The notes under the pieces were generated by a model, which saw only the letters and a program-made list of their open reading frames with translations, was not told where the DNA came from and ran no database searches. A stretch of DNA of 64,000 nucleotides from a bacterium (GTDB taxonomy: Bacteria; Bacillota; Clostridia; Lachnospirales; Lachnospiraceae), in NCBI GenBank assembly GCA_023664305.1, contig JAMPFT010000004.1, positions 62,001 to 126,000 on the forward strand, in the 5' to 3' direction. The position numbers were made by a program, and so were the translations under genes. Below are positions 24,882-33,350 of this stretch, piece by piece; positions within the stretch are counted from its first letter, which is position 1; each line of letters begins with the position of its first letter.

Positions 24882-26369
24882 ATGAAAATGGATAAACAGG
24901 AAAAGAGAGAAAAAAGTATGTGGCCGCGATGCGCTTACGGCATGGCGGATATCTACGGAGGTGGCGCTTTTGTCATCATTGGCACGTTTTTCACGGTGTT
25001 TCTGACAAAGTCTTTGGGAATGTCCACGGCGCTGGCGGGGACGATTCCTCTGATCGGGAAGGTCTGGGACGCGGTTACGGATCCGCTCATGGGTAATATC
25101 TGCGACCGCACCAGTTCACGGTTCGGGGCAAAGCGCTTCTATATTCTGGTCGGAAGCATCGTCTCGGCAGTGACCTTTGTGCTGATGTGGGTGGTTTTTC
25201 CCGGCAGCACCACGGCGGGCCAGTATCTTTTTTACATGCTGATGTACATGCTGTTTTCCACGGGCTTCACGATTGTGATGGTGCCCTATAACGCGCTGCT
25301 GCCGGATATGGTGGAGGATTACACGGTGCGCAGTAAGTTTTCCGGCGTGCGGATGATTTTTTCCTCCTTCGGCGCGATTCTTGCGGGGCTGATTCCCACG
25401 CTGCTCATCAAGGACAATACCGACGCCTCGGCGTACATAACCGTCGCGCTGATTTTCGGCGTCATCTTTTTCGCGGTTGTTCTGCTGACCTTTTTCGGCA
25501 CCTGGGAGAGGCAGAAGGAGGTCGTCAAGATCGGCTTTGCCCAAAGCTTTGTGCAGTCCCTGACCGTGTATAAGAGCCGCTCTTTCCGGCTGTTTATCGC
25601 CATCTTTCTCTTCGGCCAGGGGGCGGCGGACTTTGTCACGGGGCTGGCGGTCTATTATGTGGACGATGTGCTGAATGCCTACGGCGGAGGGCGGTTCACC
25701 TATCTGATGGCGGTGATCCTGCTGTCCCAGTTTGTGGGAACCATTCTGTTTACCCCGATCATGGCGAAGACCTCCAAGCGTTTTCCGATTCTGTTAGGCT
25801 TCCCGGTCCGGATCGCGGCGACTTTGGCTATGCTTTTGTTCTCCCACGAGGGCGCGAATTTTACGGTGATTCTGGCGCTGACCTTCGTGATCGGTCTGGG
25901 CATGGCGGGTTCCTCCACAAGTATTTACGCGATTCTGGCGGATATGGCGGATGTGGACGAGTTGATCACCTCCATCAACCGTCCCGGCACCTGCTCCGCT
26001 ATGGCGACCTTTGTGAGAAAGATCGCCGGAGGCTTATCCAGCGCGATCATCGGCGTCCTGCTTGCTTTGGCGGGATACGATGAGGTCATCGCGGCGGCGG
26101 GCGGCAGACAGAGCGCGGCGACGCAGCGGGGCGTGGCTTACATCTATATCTTTGTGCCGATCCTTCTGATGATTCTGACGCTGGTTTTCACGGTGCTTTT
26201 CCCCATCAACGAGAAGGAATTTGGGATCATTAAGCGCGAGATTGCCAGAAGAAAGGGCGAGGATACAAGCGTAGCCGCTCCGGAGGAGATCGCGGTCTGC
26301 GAGAAGGTGACGGGATATTCCTATGACAGGCTCTGGAACAGGGAAAATGCGTTGAAGCTAAAAGTGTGA
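24882..26369 (+). CDS. GPH-family sugar:cation symporter (MelB/YihO-YihP type)
   Basis: A 495-residue, 12-span transporter of the glycoside-pentoside-hexuronide:cation family. Typical parts: SMWPRCAYGMADIYGGGAF at span 1, KVWDAVTDPLMGNICDRTSS in the first cytosolic loop (the cation-site D-x3-D region), FGAKRFYILVGS, and MVPYNALLPDMVEDY. Sulfoquinovose operons commonly carry transporters of this family (YihO, YihP), so uptake of sulfoquinovose or its glycoside is inferred. ATG 24882 is preceded by GGAAAGG at normal spacing; the longer open frame from 24837 begins inside the repeat. The leader is the last hairpin of the family B element. Confidence 0.88.
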   Translation: MKMDKQEKREKSMWPRCAYGMADIYGGGAFVIIGTFFTVFLTKSLGMSTALAGTIPLIGKVWDAVTDPLMGNICDRTSSRFGAKRFYILVGSIVSAVTFVLMWVVFPGSTTAGQYLFYMLMYMLFSTGFTIVMVPYNALLPDMVEDYTVRSKFSGVRMIFSSFGAILAGLIPTLLIKDNTDASAYITVALIFGVIFFAVVLLTFFGTWERQKEVVKIGFAQSFVQSLTVYKSRSFRLFIAIFLFGQGAADFVTGLAVYYVDDVLNAYGGGRFTYLMAVILLSQFVGTILFTPIMAKTSKRFPILLGFPVRIAATLAMLLFSHEGANFTVILALTFVIGLGMAGSSTSIYAILADMADVDELITSINRPGTCSAMATFVRKIAGGLSSAIIGVLLALAGYDEVIAAAGGRQSAATQRGVAYIYIFVPILLMILTLVFTVLFPINEKEFGIIKREIARRKGEDTSVAAPEEIAVCEKVTGYSYDRLWNRENALKLKV

Positions 26370-26449
26370 GGAATTAGTAACGGGATATTTGCGGAGGCGA
26401 CATGGGGTGTAAGTATAAAAATCAGGGATTTTCATACTATTGAATTTGA

Positions 26450-26466
26450 GCCTGCCGTTGGCAGGC
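26450..26466. other. Short hairpin between symporter and transaldolase
   Basis: GCCTGCC-GTT-GGCAGGC, a perfect 7-bp stem. The rest of the 26370-26554 gap shows no gene. It may be a processing or partial termination site within the operon. Confidence 0.5.
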
Positions 26467-26554
26467 ATGGGTATAAGTGCGAAATTAAATTTTCACAGGC
26501 GAGTTTGTGCTCACGCTCAAATCCTCAGATTACGGAAAGGTATGGTGAAATAAG

Positions 26555-27241
26555 ATGAAATATTTTCTTGACAGTGCAAAATTGGATGAAATCAGGCTTG
26601 CCTACGAGACCTTTGGAATCGATGGCGTCACCACGAATCCGCGGCATATTATGCTCAGCGGAAAGCCCTTTTTAAAGGCGGTGACAGACATTGCGCAATG
26701 GCTGAAGGAGGAGGGTCTGGAGGGATATGAGAAATTCCCAGTATCGGTGGAGATCAATCCCCATGTGGAAGAGGCCGGGGAGATGGTAGAGCAGGCGAAG
26801 CGGATCGCGGCGATCAGTCCTTCCTTTGTCATCAAGATTCCGGCTACCGAGGCGGGAGTCACCGCCGCGAGAAGGCTGGAGAAAATGGGAATCCGCACGA
26901 ATGTGACGCTGGTCTTTTCCCCGGCACAGGCGATTCTGCCCGCGAAGAACGGCTCGAAGTTTGTTTCTCCCTTCATCGGCTGGAAGGAGGCAAACGGCGA
27001 GGACTGCAGAGAGTATATCCGCAATATTGTGGAGATCTATAAAAATTACGGGTGGTATGGAAAGACGGAAATCATCTGCGCCGCGGTGCGCACGCCCAAG
27101 CAGTTTGTGGACTGCGCCCTGGCGGGAGCGGATATTGTCACAGCGGGGCTTGACGTATATCGGGACAGCATGAAGCATGCCTATACCACGCAGGGAATCG
27201 GCACGTTTATCGACGCCTGGGACCACACGGCGGCGGAGTGA
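26555..27241 (+). CDS. Transaldolase-family enzyme, probable sulfofructose transaldolase (SftT-like)
   Basis: A 228-residue class I aldolase of the small transaldolase/fructose-6-phosphate aldolase group. It starts MKYFLDSAKLDEIRLAYETF with GIDGVTTNPRHI, and has the Schiff-base lysine K94 in FVIKIPATEAG, then TNVTLVFSPAQAI and the closing TAGLDVYRDSMKHA segment. In the sulfo-transaldolase route of gut and soil Firmicutes, SftT splits 6-deoxy-6-sulfofructose and transfers the dihydroxyacetone unit to glyceraldehyde 3-phosphate, giving fructose 6-phosphate and sulfolactaldehyde. The operon context supports this. On sequence alone, a simple fructose-6-phosphate aldolase or other transaldolase would be equally possible. 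Confidence 0.8.
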   Translation: MKYFLDSAKLDEIRLAYETFGIDGVTTNPRHIMLSGKPFLKAVTDIAQWLKEEGLEGYEKFPVSVEINPHVEEAGEMVEQAKRIAAISPSFVIKIPATEAGVTAARRLEKMGIRTNVTLVFSPAQAILPAKNGSKFVSPFIGWKEANGEDCREYIRNIVEIYKNYGWYGKTEIICAAVRTPKQFVDCALAGADIVTAGLDVYRDSMKHAYTTQGIGTFIDAWDHTAAE

Positions 27242-27280
27242 CGGGGAATGTGACTGGAAGTGTTGAAGGAGGGTATAAAG

Positions 27281-28147
27281 GTGAAAATAGGGTTTATCGG
27301 TCTCGGCATCATGGGGGAATCCATGAGCGAGAATATTATCAAAAAGCATGATGACAGTGTCTATGTGTTTGATTTTGTGGAGGAGAAGGTAAAGCTTTTG
27401 GAATCAAAGGGCGGAATCGCCTGTAAAAGCTCCCGGGAGGTGGCGGAGCACGCGGATGTGATCATCTCCATGGTGCCCCGGTCGGAGCATTCCAGAAGCG
27501 TTTATCGGGAGATTCTGCCCGTGCTGGACGCTTCAAAGATCTGTATCGATATGAGTACCATCGACCCGAGCGTTTCCGTGGAGATCGCGGAGGAGGTAAA
27601 GCGGACGGGAGCGCAGTTTCTGGACGCGCCCGTGGTAAAGAGCAAGCCGGCCGCCATAGCGGGAAAGCTGGGGATCTATGTGGGCGGTGACGAGGAGACT
27701 TATAAAAAAATCCGGCCCATTCTGCTGTATATGGGCGAAAACGTGATCCGTATGGGAGACAACGGCAAGGGGCTTGTCATGAAAATCTGTCATAACGCGC
27801 TGGTGTCTCAGATTCAGAACGGCGTGAATGAGACGTCCGTGCTGGCGGCGGCAAACGGCATCGATATTATGACCTTTGCGGAGGCGATTTCTTACGGCGG
27901 CGGCCAGAACTTTTATCTGGATTCCAAAAAGGATCCGATTTCACGCCAGGACTATACTACGGCCTTTTCCGTGGAAAACATGGCGAAGGATGTGAACATC
28001 TGTATGCGGCTTGCAGAGGAATGCGGAGTCAGTATGCCGGGAGAGGAAAACGCAAAGCGCGTCTATGACGCGGCGCTGGAGGCCGGTTTCGGGAAAGAGG
28101 ATTTCTGCGCGACGGTAAAAGTGTGCAAAGATTTTCTAAGCCAGTAA
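27281..28147 (+). CDS. Beta-hydroxyacid dehydrogenase, probable sulfolactaldehyde reductase (YihU-like)
   Basis: A 288-residue NAD(P)-dependent enzyme of the 3-hydroxyisobutyrate dehydrogenase family. It begins MKIGFIGLGIMGESM (dinucleotide site), has FLDAPVVKSKPAAIAGKLGI as the substrate loop, and the catalytic lysine K168 with N172 in GLVMKICHNALV. In E. coli YihU the loop residue Arg123 contacts the sulfonate; the equivalent here is K120, still basic. With the transaldolase it would reduce sulfolactaldehyde to dihydroxypropanesulfonate (DHPS), the fermentative end of sulfoglycolysis. The start is GTG 27281 with AAGGAGGG seven bases upstream. The last residues (VCKDFLSQ) and the stop are encoded by a family B repeat. 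Confidence 0.82.
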   Translation: MKIGFIGLGIMGESMSENIIKKHDDSVYVFDFVEEKVKLLESKGGIACKSSREVAEHADVIISMVPRSEHSRSVYREILPVLDASKICIDMSTIDPSVSVEIAEEVKRTGAQFLDAPVVKSKPAAIAGKLGIYVGGDEETYKKIRPILLYMGENVIRMGDNGKGLVMKICHNALVSQIQNGVNETSVLAAANGIDIMTFAEAISYGGGQNFYLDSKKDPISRQDYTTAFSVENMAKDVNICMRLAEECGVSMPGEENAKRVYDAALEAGFGKEDFCATVKVCKDFLSQ

Positions 28148-28256
28148 AGTACACTGGCTAAGAAAATCTAAGTTGCACACAGAAGAATCGCAAGAGAAGC
28201 GATTCTTCCCGGAACCGAATGGTTCCGTGGGATTGTTTGTGCCGCCGCAGGCGGCA
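28121..28256. repeat. Family B hairpin mosaic, copy 2
   Basis: Outer hairpin GTGTGCAAAGATTTTCT / AGAAAATCTAAGTTGCACAC with apical stem AGCCAGT / ACTGGCT around AAAGTAC; then GAAGAATCGC-loop-GCGATTCTTC with no tandem array; then GGAACC-GAAT-GGTTCC; then GCCGCC-GCA-GGCGGC. A second partial start of the element (GTGTGCAAAGAAGTTCTAAG) follows at 28267-28286, just before the TauE gene. Confidence 0.85.
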
Positions 28257-28302
28257 TGACGGGAAGTGTGCAAAGAAGTTCTAAGGCAGTAAAGGATGCG
28301 TT

Positions 28303-29220
28303 ATGAGGAAGGCAGGATTTTACATCATCATTCTTCTCGCCAACATCATACAGGGAATCACGGGATTTGCGGGCACGATCTTAGCCATGCCTGCCAGCGT
28401 CCTGCTGGTGGGAGAGGGCGTCGCAAGGCCGGTGCTGAATGTGCTGGGGCTTTTGTCCGGCGTTTACGTCTTTGCGGGGAACAGGAAATCCGTAGATCGG
28501 AGAGAGCTTGGGCGGATTCTGCCGGTGATGACGGCGGGGATTCTGGCGGGGCTGGGGATCCGGGCGCTTCTGGCGGGAAAGGAGAAGATGCTGTACCTGG
28601 CGCTGGGCGTCTTTGTACTTGTGCTGGCGGCGCGGGGACTGTACCGCCAGCTTGCAGGGGCGGAGAGACGGCGGATGCAGAGAGGGGCAGCCGGAGGGGA
28701 AACATCCGCGCAGGAACCGTCCGCACAGGAGGCGGAGAGAAGCGCAGCCCGCAAAGGTGAGAAAGCAGCGCCCGCAGAGGAACCGTCCGCACAGGAGGCG
28801 GAGAGAAACGCAGCCCGCAAAGGTGAGAAAGCAGCGTCCGCGCAGAGGAACGTCGGCCTCGGCAGGCGGGCGGGAGACCTCGTCCTGCTTCTGGGAGCTG
28901 GCGTCGCCCACGGAATTTTCGTGTCGGGCGGGCCGCTGCTGATCGGTTACCTGACGGGACGGCTCCGGGATAAGACGGTGTTTCGCGCGACGATCTCCAC
29001 GGTGTGGATTGTTCTCAACAGTCTGATTCTTTTGGGAGACATTCGGGAGGGACTGTGGAATGCGGACTGTCTGCGCACGCTGGCTGTGGCTGTGCCGTTT
29101 TTGACGGGCGGTATGCTGATCGGCGGCAGGCTGTACAGGATTATGAGCCAGAGGACATTTCTGATTTTGACTTATGTGCTGCTGGCGTTGTCGGGAGGTT
29201 TGCTGCTTTTCAAAGTGTGA
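28303..29220 (+). CDS. TauE/SafE (TSUP) family sulfonate exporter
   Basis: A 305-residue membrane protein with two clusters of spans, the TSUP layout. The N-terminal half starts IIILLANIIQGITGFAGTI and the second half has GAGVAHGIFVSGGPLLIGYL, the paired glycine-rich repeats of the family. TauE/SafE proteins export sulfite or organosulfonates and are usual in sulfoglycolysis operons, where DHPS or sulfolactate must leave the cell. The central cytosolic loop is expanded by a 22-residue tandem duplication (SAQEAERSAARKGEKAAPAE and SAQEAERNAARKGEKAASAQ). ATG 28303 has AAAGGA six bases upstream. The isomerase gene follows in 22 bp. Confidence 0.85.
   Translation: MRKAGFYIIILLANIIQGITGFAGTILAMPASVLLVGEGVARPVLNVLGLLSGVYVFAGNRKSVDRRELGRILPVMTAGILAGLGIRALLAGKEKMLYLALGVFVLVLAARGLYRQLAGAERRRMQRGAAGGETSAQEPSAQEAERSAARKGEKAAPAEEPSAQEAERNAARKGEKAASAQRNVGLGRRAGDLVLLLGAGVAHGIFVSGGPLLIGYLTGRLRDKTVFRATISTVWIVLNSLILLGDIREGLWNADCLRTLAVAVPFLTGGMLIGGRLYRIMSQRTFLILTYVLLALSGGLLLFKV
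28714..28845 (+). repeat. In-frame 66-bp tandem duplication inside the TauE gene
   Basis: Two nearly identical 66-bp units begin at 28714 and 28780 (GAACCGTCCGCACAGGAGGC). They keep the reading frame and lengthen the hydrophilic loop. The near-identity suggests a recent event or ongoing repeat-number change. Confidence 0.9.
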
Positions 29221-29242
29221 GAAGAAGGGAGAACGATAAGTC

Positions 29243-30583
29243 ATGAAAGAGTTTCAGGTTGTTTATCTGCCGATCGGGGTGCCAACCTTTCATTTGGAGA
29301 CCGCCGGACAGGAGTTTGAAAAATCTGCCGCGCTGCTGCGAAGCATCGACAGGAATGTAAAGGTGCCGGAGGAGATGCTGCTGTCAACGGATCTGCTGAG
29401 AAAATTTACGGAGGGACTTTCCCCGGATTTGATCGTGCTGCAGAATGTGACCTTTGCAAATGCGGCTTATGCGGCGGAGGTGCTCTCACGGTTTGACTGC
29501 CCGATTCTGCTCTGGACCCTGCGGGAGCCGGCGGCGGACGGGGGAAGGCTTCGATTAAATTCCCTTACCGGCGCGTATTCCGCGGCAAACACGATCCGGG
29601 CGTTTCGAAAGGAACCCTCCACCTATGTGTTCGGAGGGCCGGAGGAAGAAAAGACGGCGGCGAAGGTGAAGGCTGCGGTGAGGGCCGCCGAACTGAAGGC
29701 AAAGCTAAGACAGCTGAAGCTGGCGGCGGTGGGTCATACCCCTCAGGGGTTCGGCTTTGGACGCGCGACGGACACGGACATGCTTAAGACCTTCGGCGTG
29801 AGGCTGGAGTCCGTTGAGGCCAGGGAGCTGATCGAGCGGGCGCTTGTCTACCGGGAAGACGAAGTAGAGGAATATTTGAAAGATGCGTCGGCGCGTATGC
29901 GGGGGCTGGAGATGACGCCGGAGAAGAACCGTACCGATTTTGCAAGACTGTACAGGGCATACCGGGAGTTTGTGTCGGAGCATCAGATCGGGGCGTTGGC
30001 TTCCCGCTGCTGGCCGGACTTCTTCACAGCCTTCGGCACACCGGTCTGCGCGGTGCTGGCCATGCTGAACGATTTGGGAGTGGCCGCGAGCTGTGAGGCG
30101 GACGCCTACGGCGCACTGTCTATGTATATGGGCATGGAACTGTCCGATGCCCCGGTCTTTTTCGGAGATCCCGTGGCTATGGACGAGGAGGAGAACACGG
30201 TCACCTTCTGGCACTGCGGCACCGCCGCCTGCTCTCTGGCGAGGGAGGATACGGGCGCGCAGACGGGAGTACACTGCAACCGCAGGCTCGGCCCTACCTT
30301 GGAGTTCGGGTGTCGTCCGGCAAAAAGCGTGACGGTTTTCCGCGTGGGACAGAAGCCGGACGGGAGCTTCCGCTTTTTCCTGGCGGAGGGAGAGGCTTTG
30401 GATAAACCGAAGCAGTACAGCGGCACATCCGTGGTAGTAAAGACAAAAAATCCTTCCGGGGCGCTGGTGGAGCAGAGTGTGCTGGACGGCTGGGAGCCTC
30501 ATTTTGCGGTGATTTACGGAAATGTGTCAGAGGAACTGGAAATATTGGGGAATATGTTGAACGTAGAGGTGTGCAGATATTGA
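29243..30583 (+). CDS. FucI/AraA-family isomerase, probable sulfoquinovose isomerase (SftI-like)
   Basis: A 446-residue protein of the L-fucose/L-arabinose isomerase superfamily. The N-terminal Rossmann-type domains (LSPDLIVLQNVTFANAAYAA, CPILLWTLREP) are followed by GHTPQGFGFG and the metal-site region, with E285 in SCEADAYGALSMYM and H324 in VTFWHCGTAACS, the usual metal ligands. In transaldolase-type sulfoglycolysis the aldose-ketose isomerase acting on sulfoquinovose belongs to this broad family. The position between the exporter and the repressor supports that role. Specificity for another sugar cannot be excluded from sequence. Confidence 0.78.
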   Translation: MKEFQVVYLPIGVPTFHLETAGQEFEKSAALLRSIDRNVKVPEEMLLSTDLLRKFTEGLSPDLIVLQNVTFANAAYAAEVLSRFDCPILLWTLREPAADGGRLRLNSLTGAYSAANTIRAFRKEPSTYVFGGPEEEKTAAKVKAAVRAAELKAKLRQLKLAAVGHTPQGFGFGRATDTDMLKTFGVRLESVEARELIERALVYREDEVEEYLKDASARMRGLEMTPEKNRTDFARLYRAYREFVSEHQIGALASRCWPDFFTAFGTPVCAVLAMLNDLGVAASCEADAYGALSMYMGMELSDAPVFFGDPVAMDEEENTVTFWHCGTAACSLAREDTGAQTGVHCNRRLGPTLEFGCRPAKSVTVFRVGQKPDGSFRFFLAEGEALDKPKQYSGTSVVVKTKNPSGALVEQSVLDGWEPHFAVIYGNVSEELEILGNMLNVEVCRY

Positions 30584-30802
30584 TCTGCTGCGGAACGGAC
30601 TCAGGCTGAGCTGCGGGGCAGAGAAAGAAGCCGGGTATGCGGCAGTTCCTGTGGCGGAACGGAGATTGCGTCATGAAAGGGCAGGGAAAAGAGAGAATCG
30701 CCGCTCTGCCGGGGAGGACTGTGTTTGCAGGGAAGGAAGGGTAGAACACGGATTCTGCCCTTTTGCGGAGGAGGATTGCATTTGCATGGGAAGGAGAGCG
30801 GA

Positions 30803-31939
30803 ATGAGAAACGCCGGTATGAATATGGTTCAGGTGAAAAAGAGAAACCGTTCTTCCGTCTTAAACTGTATCAATCAGAGGGGCCCCGTTTCCAGAAAGGA
30901 TATCGCGGATATCACGGGACTGACTCCGGCGGCGGTCACGCTGATCTGCGGGGAATTGATGGAACAGGGACTTTTGCGGGAGCTGGGGACGGATACGCTG
31001 TCAACGGGCGCGGGCCGCAGAAAGGTGCTGGTGGATATAAATTACGACTGTTATTATATTCTCACCGTGAACATTGAGTCGGCGGATACCGTCCTTACCG
31101 TCTCCAATATGCGGGGGGACTTTCTGGAACGGGAAACGGTTCCCACCGCGCGGCAGGAGGAGCCGGAGGTCTTTTTGGATAGGGTAGCGGAGCACTGTGA
31201 CAGACTGCGGAACAGACGTCCGCAGCTGGAGAAGCGTCTGGCGGGTGTCAGCGTGGCCGTGCCGGGAGTGGTTGACCGGGAGAGGGGCGTCAGCGTCCAT
31301 GCCTACGGCGTGTGGGACCGTCAGGTGGCGGTCTGCGATATCCTGGCCGAAAAGCTGAAGCTGAAGGTCTGGATCGAAAACAATGTGAATGCTCTTGCCA
31401 TGGCGGAGCTTTTGTTCGGGATGGGAAGGGCGTATGACAATCTGCTGGTGATCAAGTGGGGCCCCGGGGTCGGCAGCGCTATTGTCATCGACAGCCAGCT
31501 CTACGAGGGCCGTCACGGAAAGGCGGCAGAGCTGGGGCATTATATCGTGGAGAGGGAGGGGCGGCTTTGCAGCTGCGGCAGAAGGGGCTGCCTGGAGACG
31601 AAGGTGTCTTATCGGGCGCTGTCCGCGGAGCAGCCTTTTGCCATAGAGGACTTTGGAAAGGTATACCGGGAGGCGTCTGCCGCCGGGAAGGCCGGGAAAT
31701 TTGAGGAGGCCATCGATCTGTTTGCCAGAACGGTGGTTAATTCCATGACGATCCTGGCGCCGAACCGTGTGGTGCTGTTCGGAAGCCTGTTTCGGGACGG
31801 CACGGTCAGGCGGAGACTGATCGAGGACTGCAAAAAGTACGATTCCCGCTACGACGAGGGCAGGATTCTCTACTCCACACTGGCGGATCGGGAAAGCTAT
31901 ATCGGTCCGGTGGCGCTGTTTGTACATTCCATATTGTAA
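30803..31939 (+). CDS. ROK family transcriptional repressor
   Basis: A 378-residue ROK repressor. The N-terminal winged helix (RNRSSVLNCINQRGPVSRKD, ADITGLTPAAVTLICGELME) precedes a sugar-kinase-like ROK domain with VAVPGVVDRERG, IENNVNALAMAELL, and the zinc motif CSCGRRGCLE. The conserved kinase-type ligand residues suggest it senses a sugar, by context sulfoquinovose or sulfofructose, and represses the operon. Its probable operator is the ATTAATTAAAT repeat at 22641-22664. ATG 30803 follows AAGGAGAGCGG; the frame extends further back to 30725 without a site. The 220-bp gap before it has no clear gene. The operon ends in a terminator at 31954. Confidence 0.88.
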   Translation: MRNAGMNMVQVKKRNRSSVLNCINQRGPVSRKDIADITGLTPAAVTLICGELMEQGLLRELGTDTLSTGAGRRKVLVDINYDCYYILTVNIESADTVLTVSNMRGDFLERETVPTARQEEPEVFLDRVAEHCDRLRNRRPQLEKRLAGVSVAVPGVVDRERGVSVHAYGVWDRQVAVCDILAEKLKLKVWIENNVNALAMAELLFGMGRAYDNLLVIKWGPGVGSAIVIDSQLYEGRHGKAAELGHYIVEREGRLCSCGRRGCLETKVSYRALSAEQPFAIEDFGKVYREASAAGKAGKFEEAIDLFARTVVNSMTILAPNRVVLFGSLFRDGTVRRRLIEDCKKYDSRYDEGRILYSTLADRESYIGPVALFVHSIL

Positions 31940-31953
31940 GAAAAAAAGTTCCC

Positions 31954-31988
31954 GGCGGGCGCACAGGATGCGCCCGCCTTCTTGTTTC
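31954..31988 (+). terminator. Terminator of the sulfoglycolysis-type operon
   Basis: GGCGGGCGCA (31954-31963) and TGCGCCCGCC (31969-31978) form a 10-bp stem with a 5-base loop, followed by TTCTTGTTT. Confidence 0.85.
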
Positions 31989-32010
31989 CTGGCGTTTTTT
32001 TTGGTATACT
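31982..32010 (+). promoter_or_regulatory. Promoter of the acyltransferase gene
   Basis: TTGTTT (31982-31987), 17 bp, TATACT (32005-32010) with an extended-10 TGG. The -35 box is inside the T-rich tail of the upstream terminator. Confidence 0.65.
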
Positions 32011-32048
32011 CGTAAGCAGGATTTATTTTGACGGGCGGGAGGCGGAAT

Positions 32049-33200
32049 ATGGCTGAGAAGAAATGTATGGCAAATCTGGAATTGCTCAGGTGTGTGGCCA
32101 TGATGATGGTGATCGTGCTGCATTATCTCGGAAAGAGCGGATTATTGCCGGAGCTGGCGGGAGAAGAGATGGGAGTCAGGGGAACTGCGGCCTGGCTGCT
32201 GGAAGCCTTTTGCATCGTGGCGGTGAACGTTTATATGCTGATCAGCGGCTATTTCTTATGTACCTCGCATTTTAAGCCCAGCCGCCTGCTCGGGCTGCTC
32301 GGTCAGATCTGGCTGTATTCTGTGGTATTTGGACTGATTGGCGCCTGGACGGGGGTAATAGCGGAGACGCCGGTGGACACGCACTATTTTTTGACGTTGC
32401 TCTTTCCGGTTTCAATGGAGCATTATTGGTTTATGACGGCTTATGTTTTCCTGTATCTGTTACTGCCTTTTGTGGGCATGGCAGTGAAAAGAATGACAAA
32501 GGGCCAGCTGCAGCTTGCTCTCGGGGGGCTGTTTGCCGCTTTCTGCGTTTTAAAGAGCGTTCTTCCCGTGCGGTTTGAGACAGACGGGAAGGGGTACGAC
32601 TGTCTGTGGTATCTGTGTGTGTTTGTAGCGGCGGCCTATCTGCGCAGATTCGGCATTTCCTTTTTGGAAAAGAGGAAAAGAGGGCTTTTGCTCTATGTGG
32701 GGGCGGTCCTGCTGATTTTCGGGGGAACCATGCTCCTACGGCTTGTCTGGCTGAAGACGGGCCGACTGGAGAGAATGCTGGGAATGTGCATGGAATATAA
32801 CCATGTCCTGCCGTTTTTGGCGGCGCTGGGACTGTTCTGCGCTTTTGCGGGACTGCGGGTGGAAGGTAAAATAGCGACTGTTATAAATAAGATAGCGCCT
32901 CATACGCTGGGCGTTTATCTGCTGCATGAAAATCTGGGACTGCGCTACAGCTGGCAGAAATGGCTGGGGGCGGAGGCGGTGAAGGCCGCGGGAGACCGGG
33001 GTGCAGCCGGGATCGTCCTGCTTTTGGCAGGAACCCTGTCCGCGGTGGCGGTTGTGTTTTTCTGCGGAGTTGCGGTAGATCTGGCAAGAAACCGGGCGGC
33101 CCGGGGAATCAGCCGTTTTCTCGGCAGATTCCGGGGCTGGCGCAGGCTGACGGAGGCGCTTGCCCGGGCTGACGGAGCTTTCGGGGAGTCGCAGGGATAA
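32049..33200 (+). CDS. Acyltransferase-3 family membrane protein
   Basis: A 383-residue protein with about ten membrane spans. It begins with the family pattern NLELLRCVAMMMVIVLHYLG (R and catalytic H) followed by VNVYMLISGYFLC and HYWFMTAYVFLYLLLPFVG; the C-terminal part has HTLGVYLLHENLGLRY. Acyltransferase-3 proteins O-acylate extracellular glycans or lipids using cytoplasmic acyl-CoA. ATG 32049 follows GGGAGGCGGA. It is followed within about 150 bp by a polytopic GT-C-like protein, so the two may modify the same surface glycan (inference). Confidence 0.85.
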   Translation: MAEKKCMANLELLRCVAMMMVIVLHYLGKSGLLPELAGEEMGVRGTAAWLLEAFCIVAVNVYMLISGYFLCTSHFKPSRLLGLLGQIWLYSVVFGLIGAWTGVIAETPVDTHYFLTLLFPVSMEHYWFMTAYVFLYLLLPFVGMAVKRMTKGQLQLALGGLFAAFCVLKSVLPVRFETDGKGYDCLWYLCVFVAAAYLRRFGISFLEKRKRGLLLYVGAVLLIFGGTMLLRLVWLKTGRLERMLGMCMEYNHVLPFLAALGLFCAFAGLRVEGKIATVINKIAPHTLGVYLLHENLGLRYSWQKWLGAEAVKAAGDRGAAGIVLLLAGTLSAVAVVFFCGVAVDLARNRAARGISRFLGRFRGWRRLTEALARADGAFGESQG

Positions 33201-33350
33201 GGGAAGGACATGCATTGTAAGACGGGCAGGGAAGTCTGGGCGGCATCGGAAGTGTCAGGGGCGGCTGCAGGAAGAAGAGGAAAGACCGGCAGGGCGTTTG
33301 CGGCGCGGTCTGCTGCAGGGAGCGGAGAAGCTGAGAGGAAGGAACAAAAA

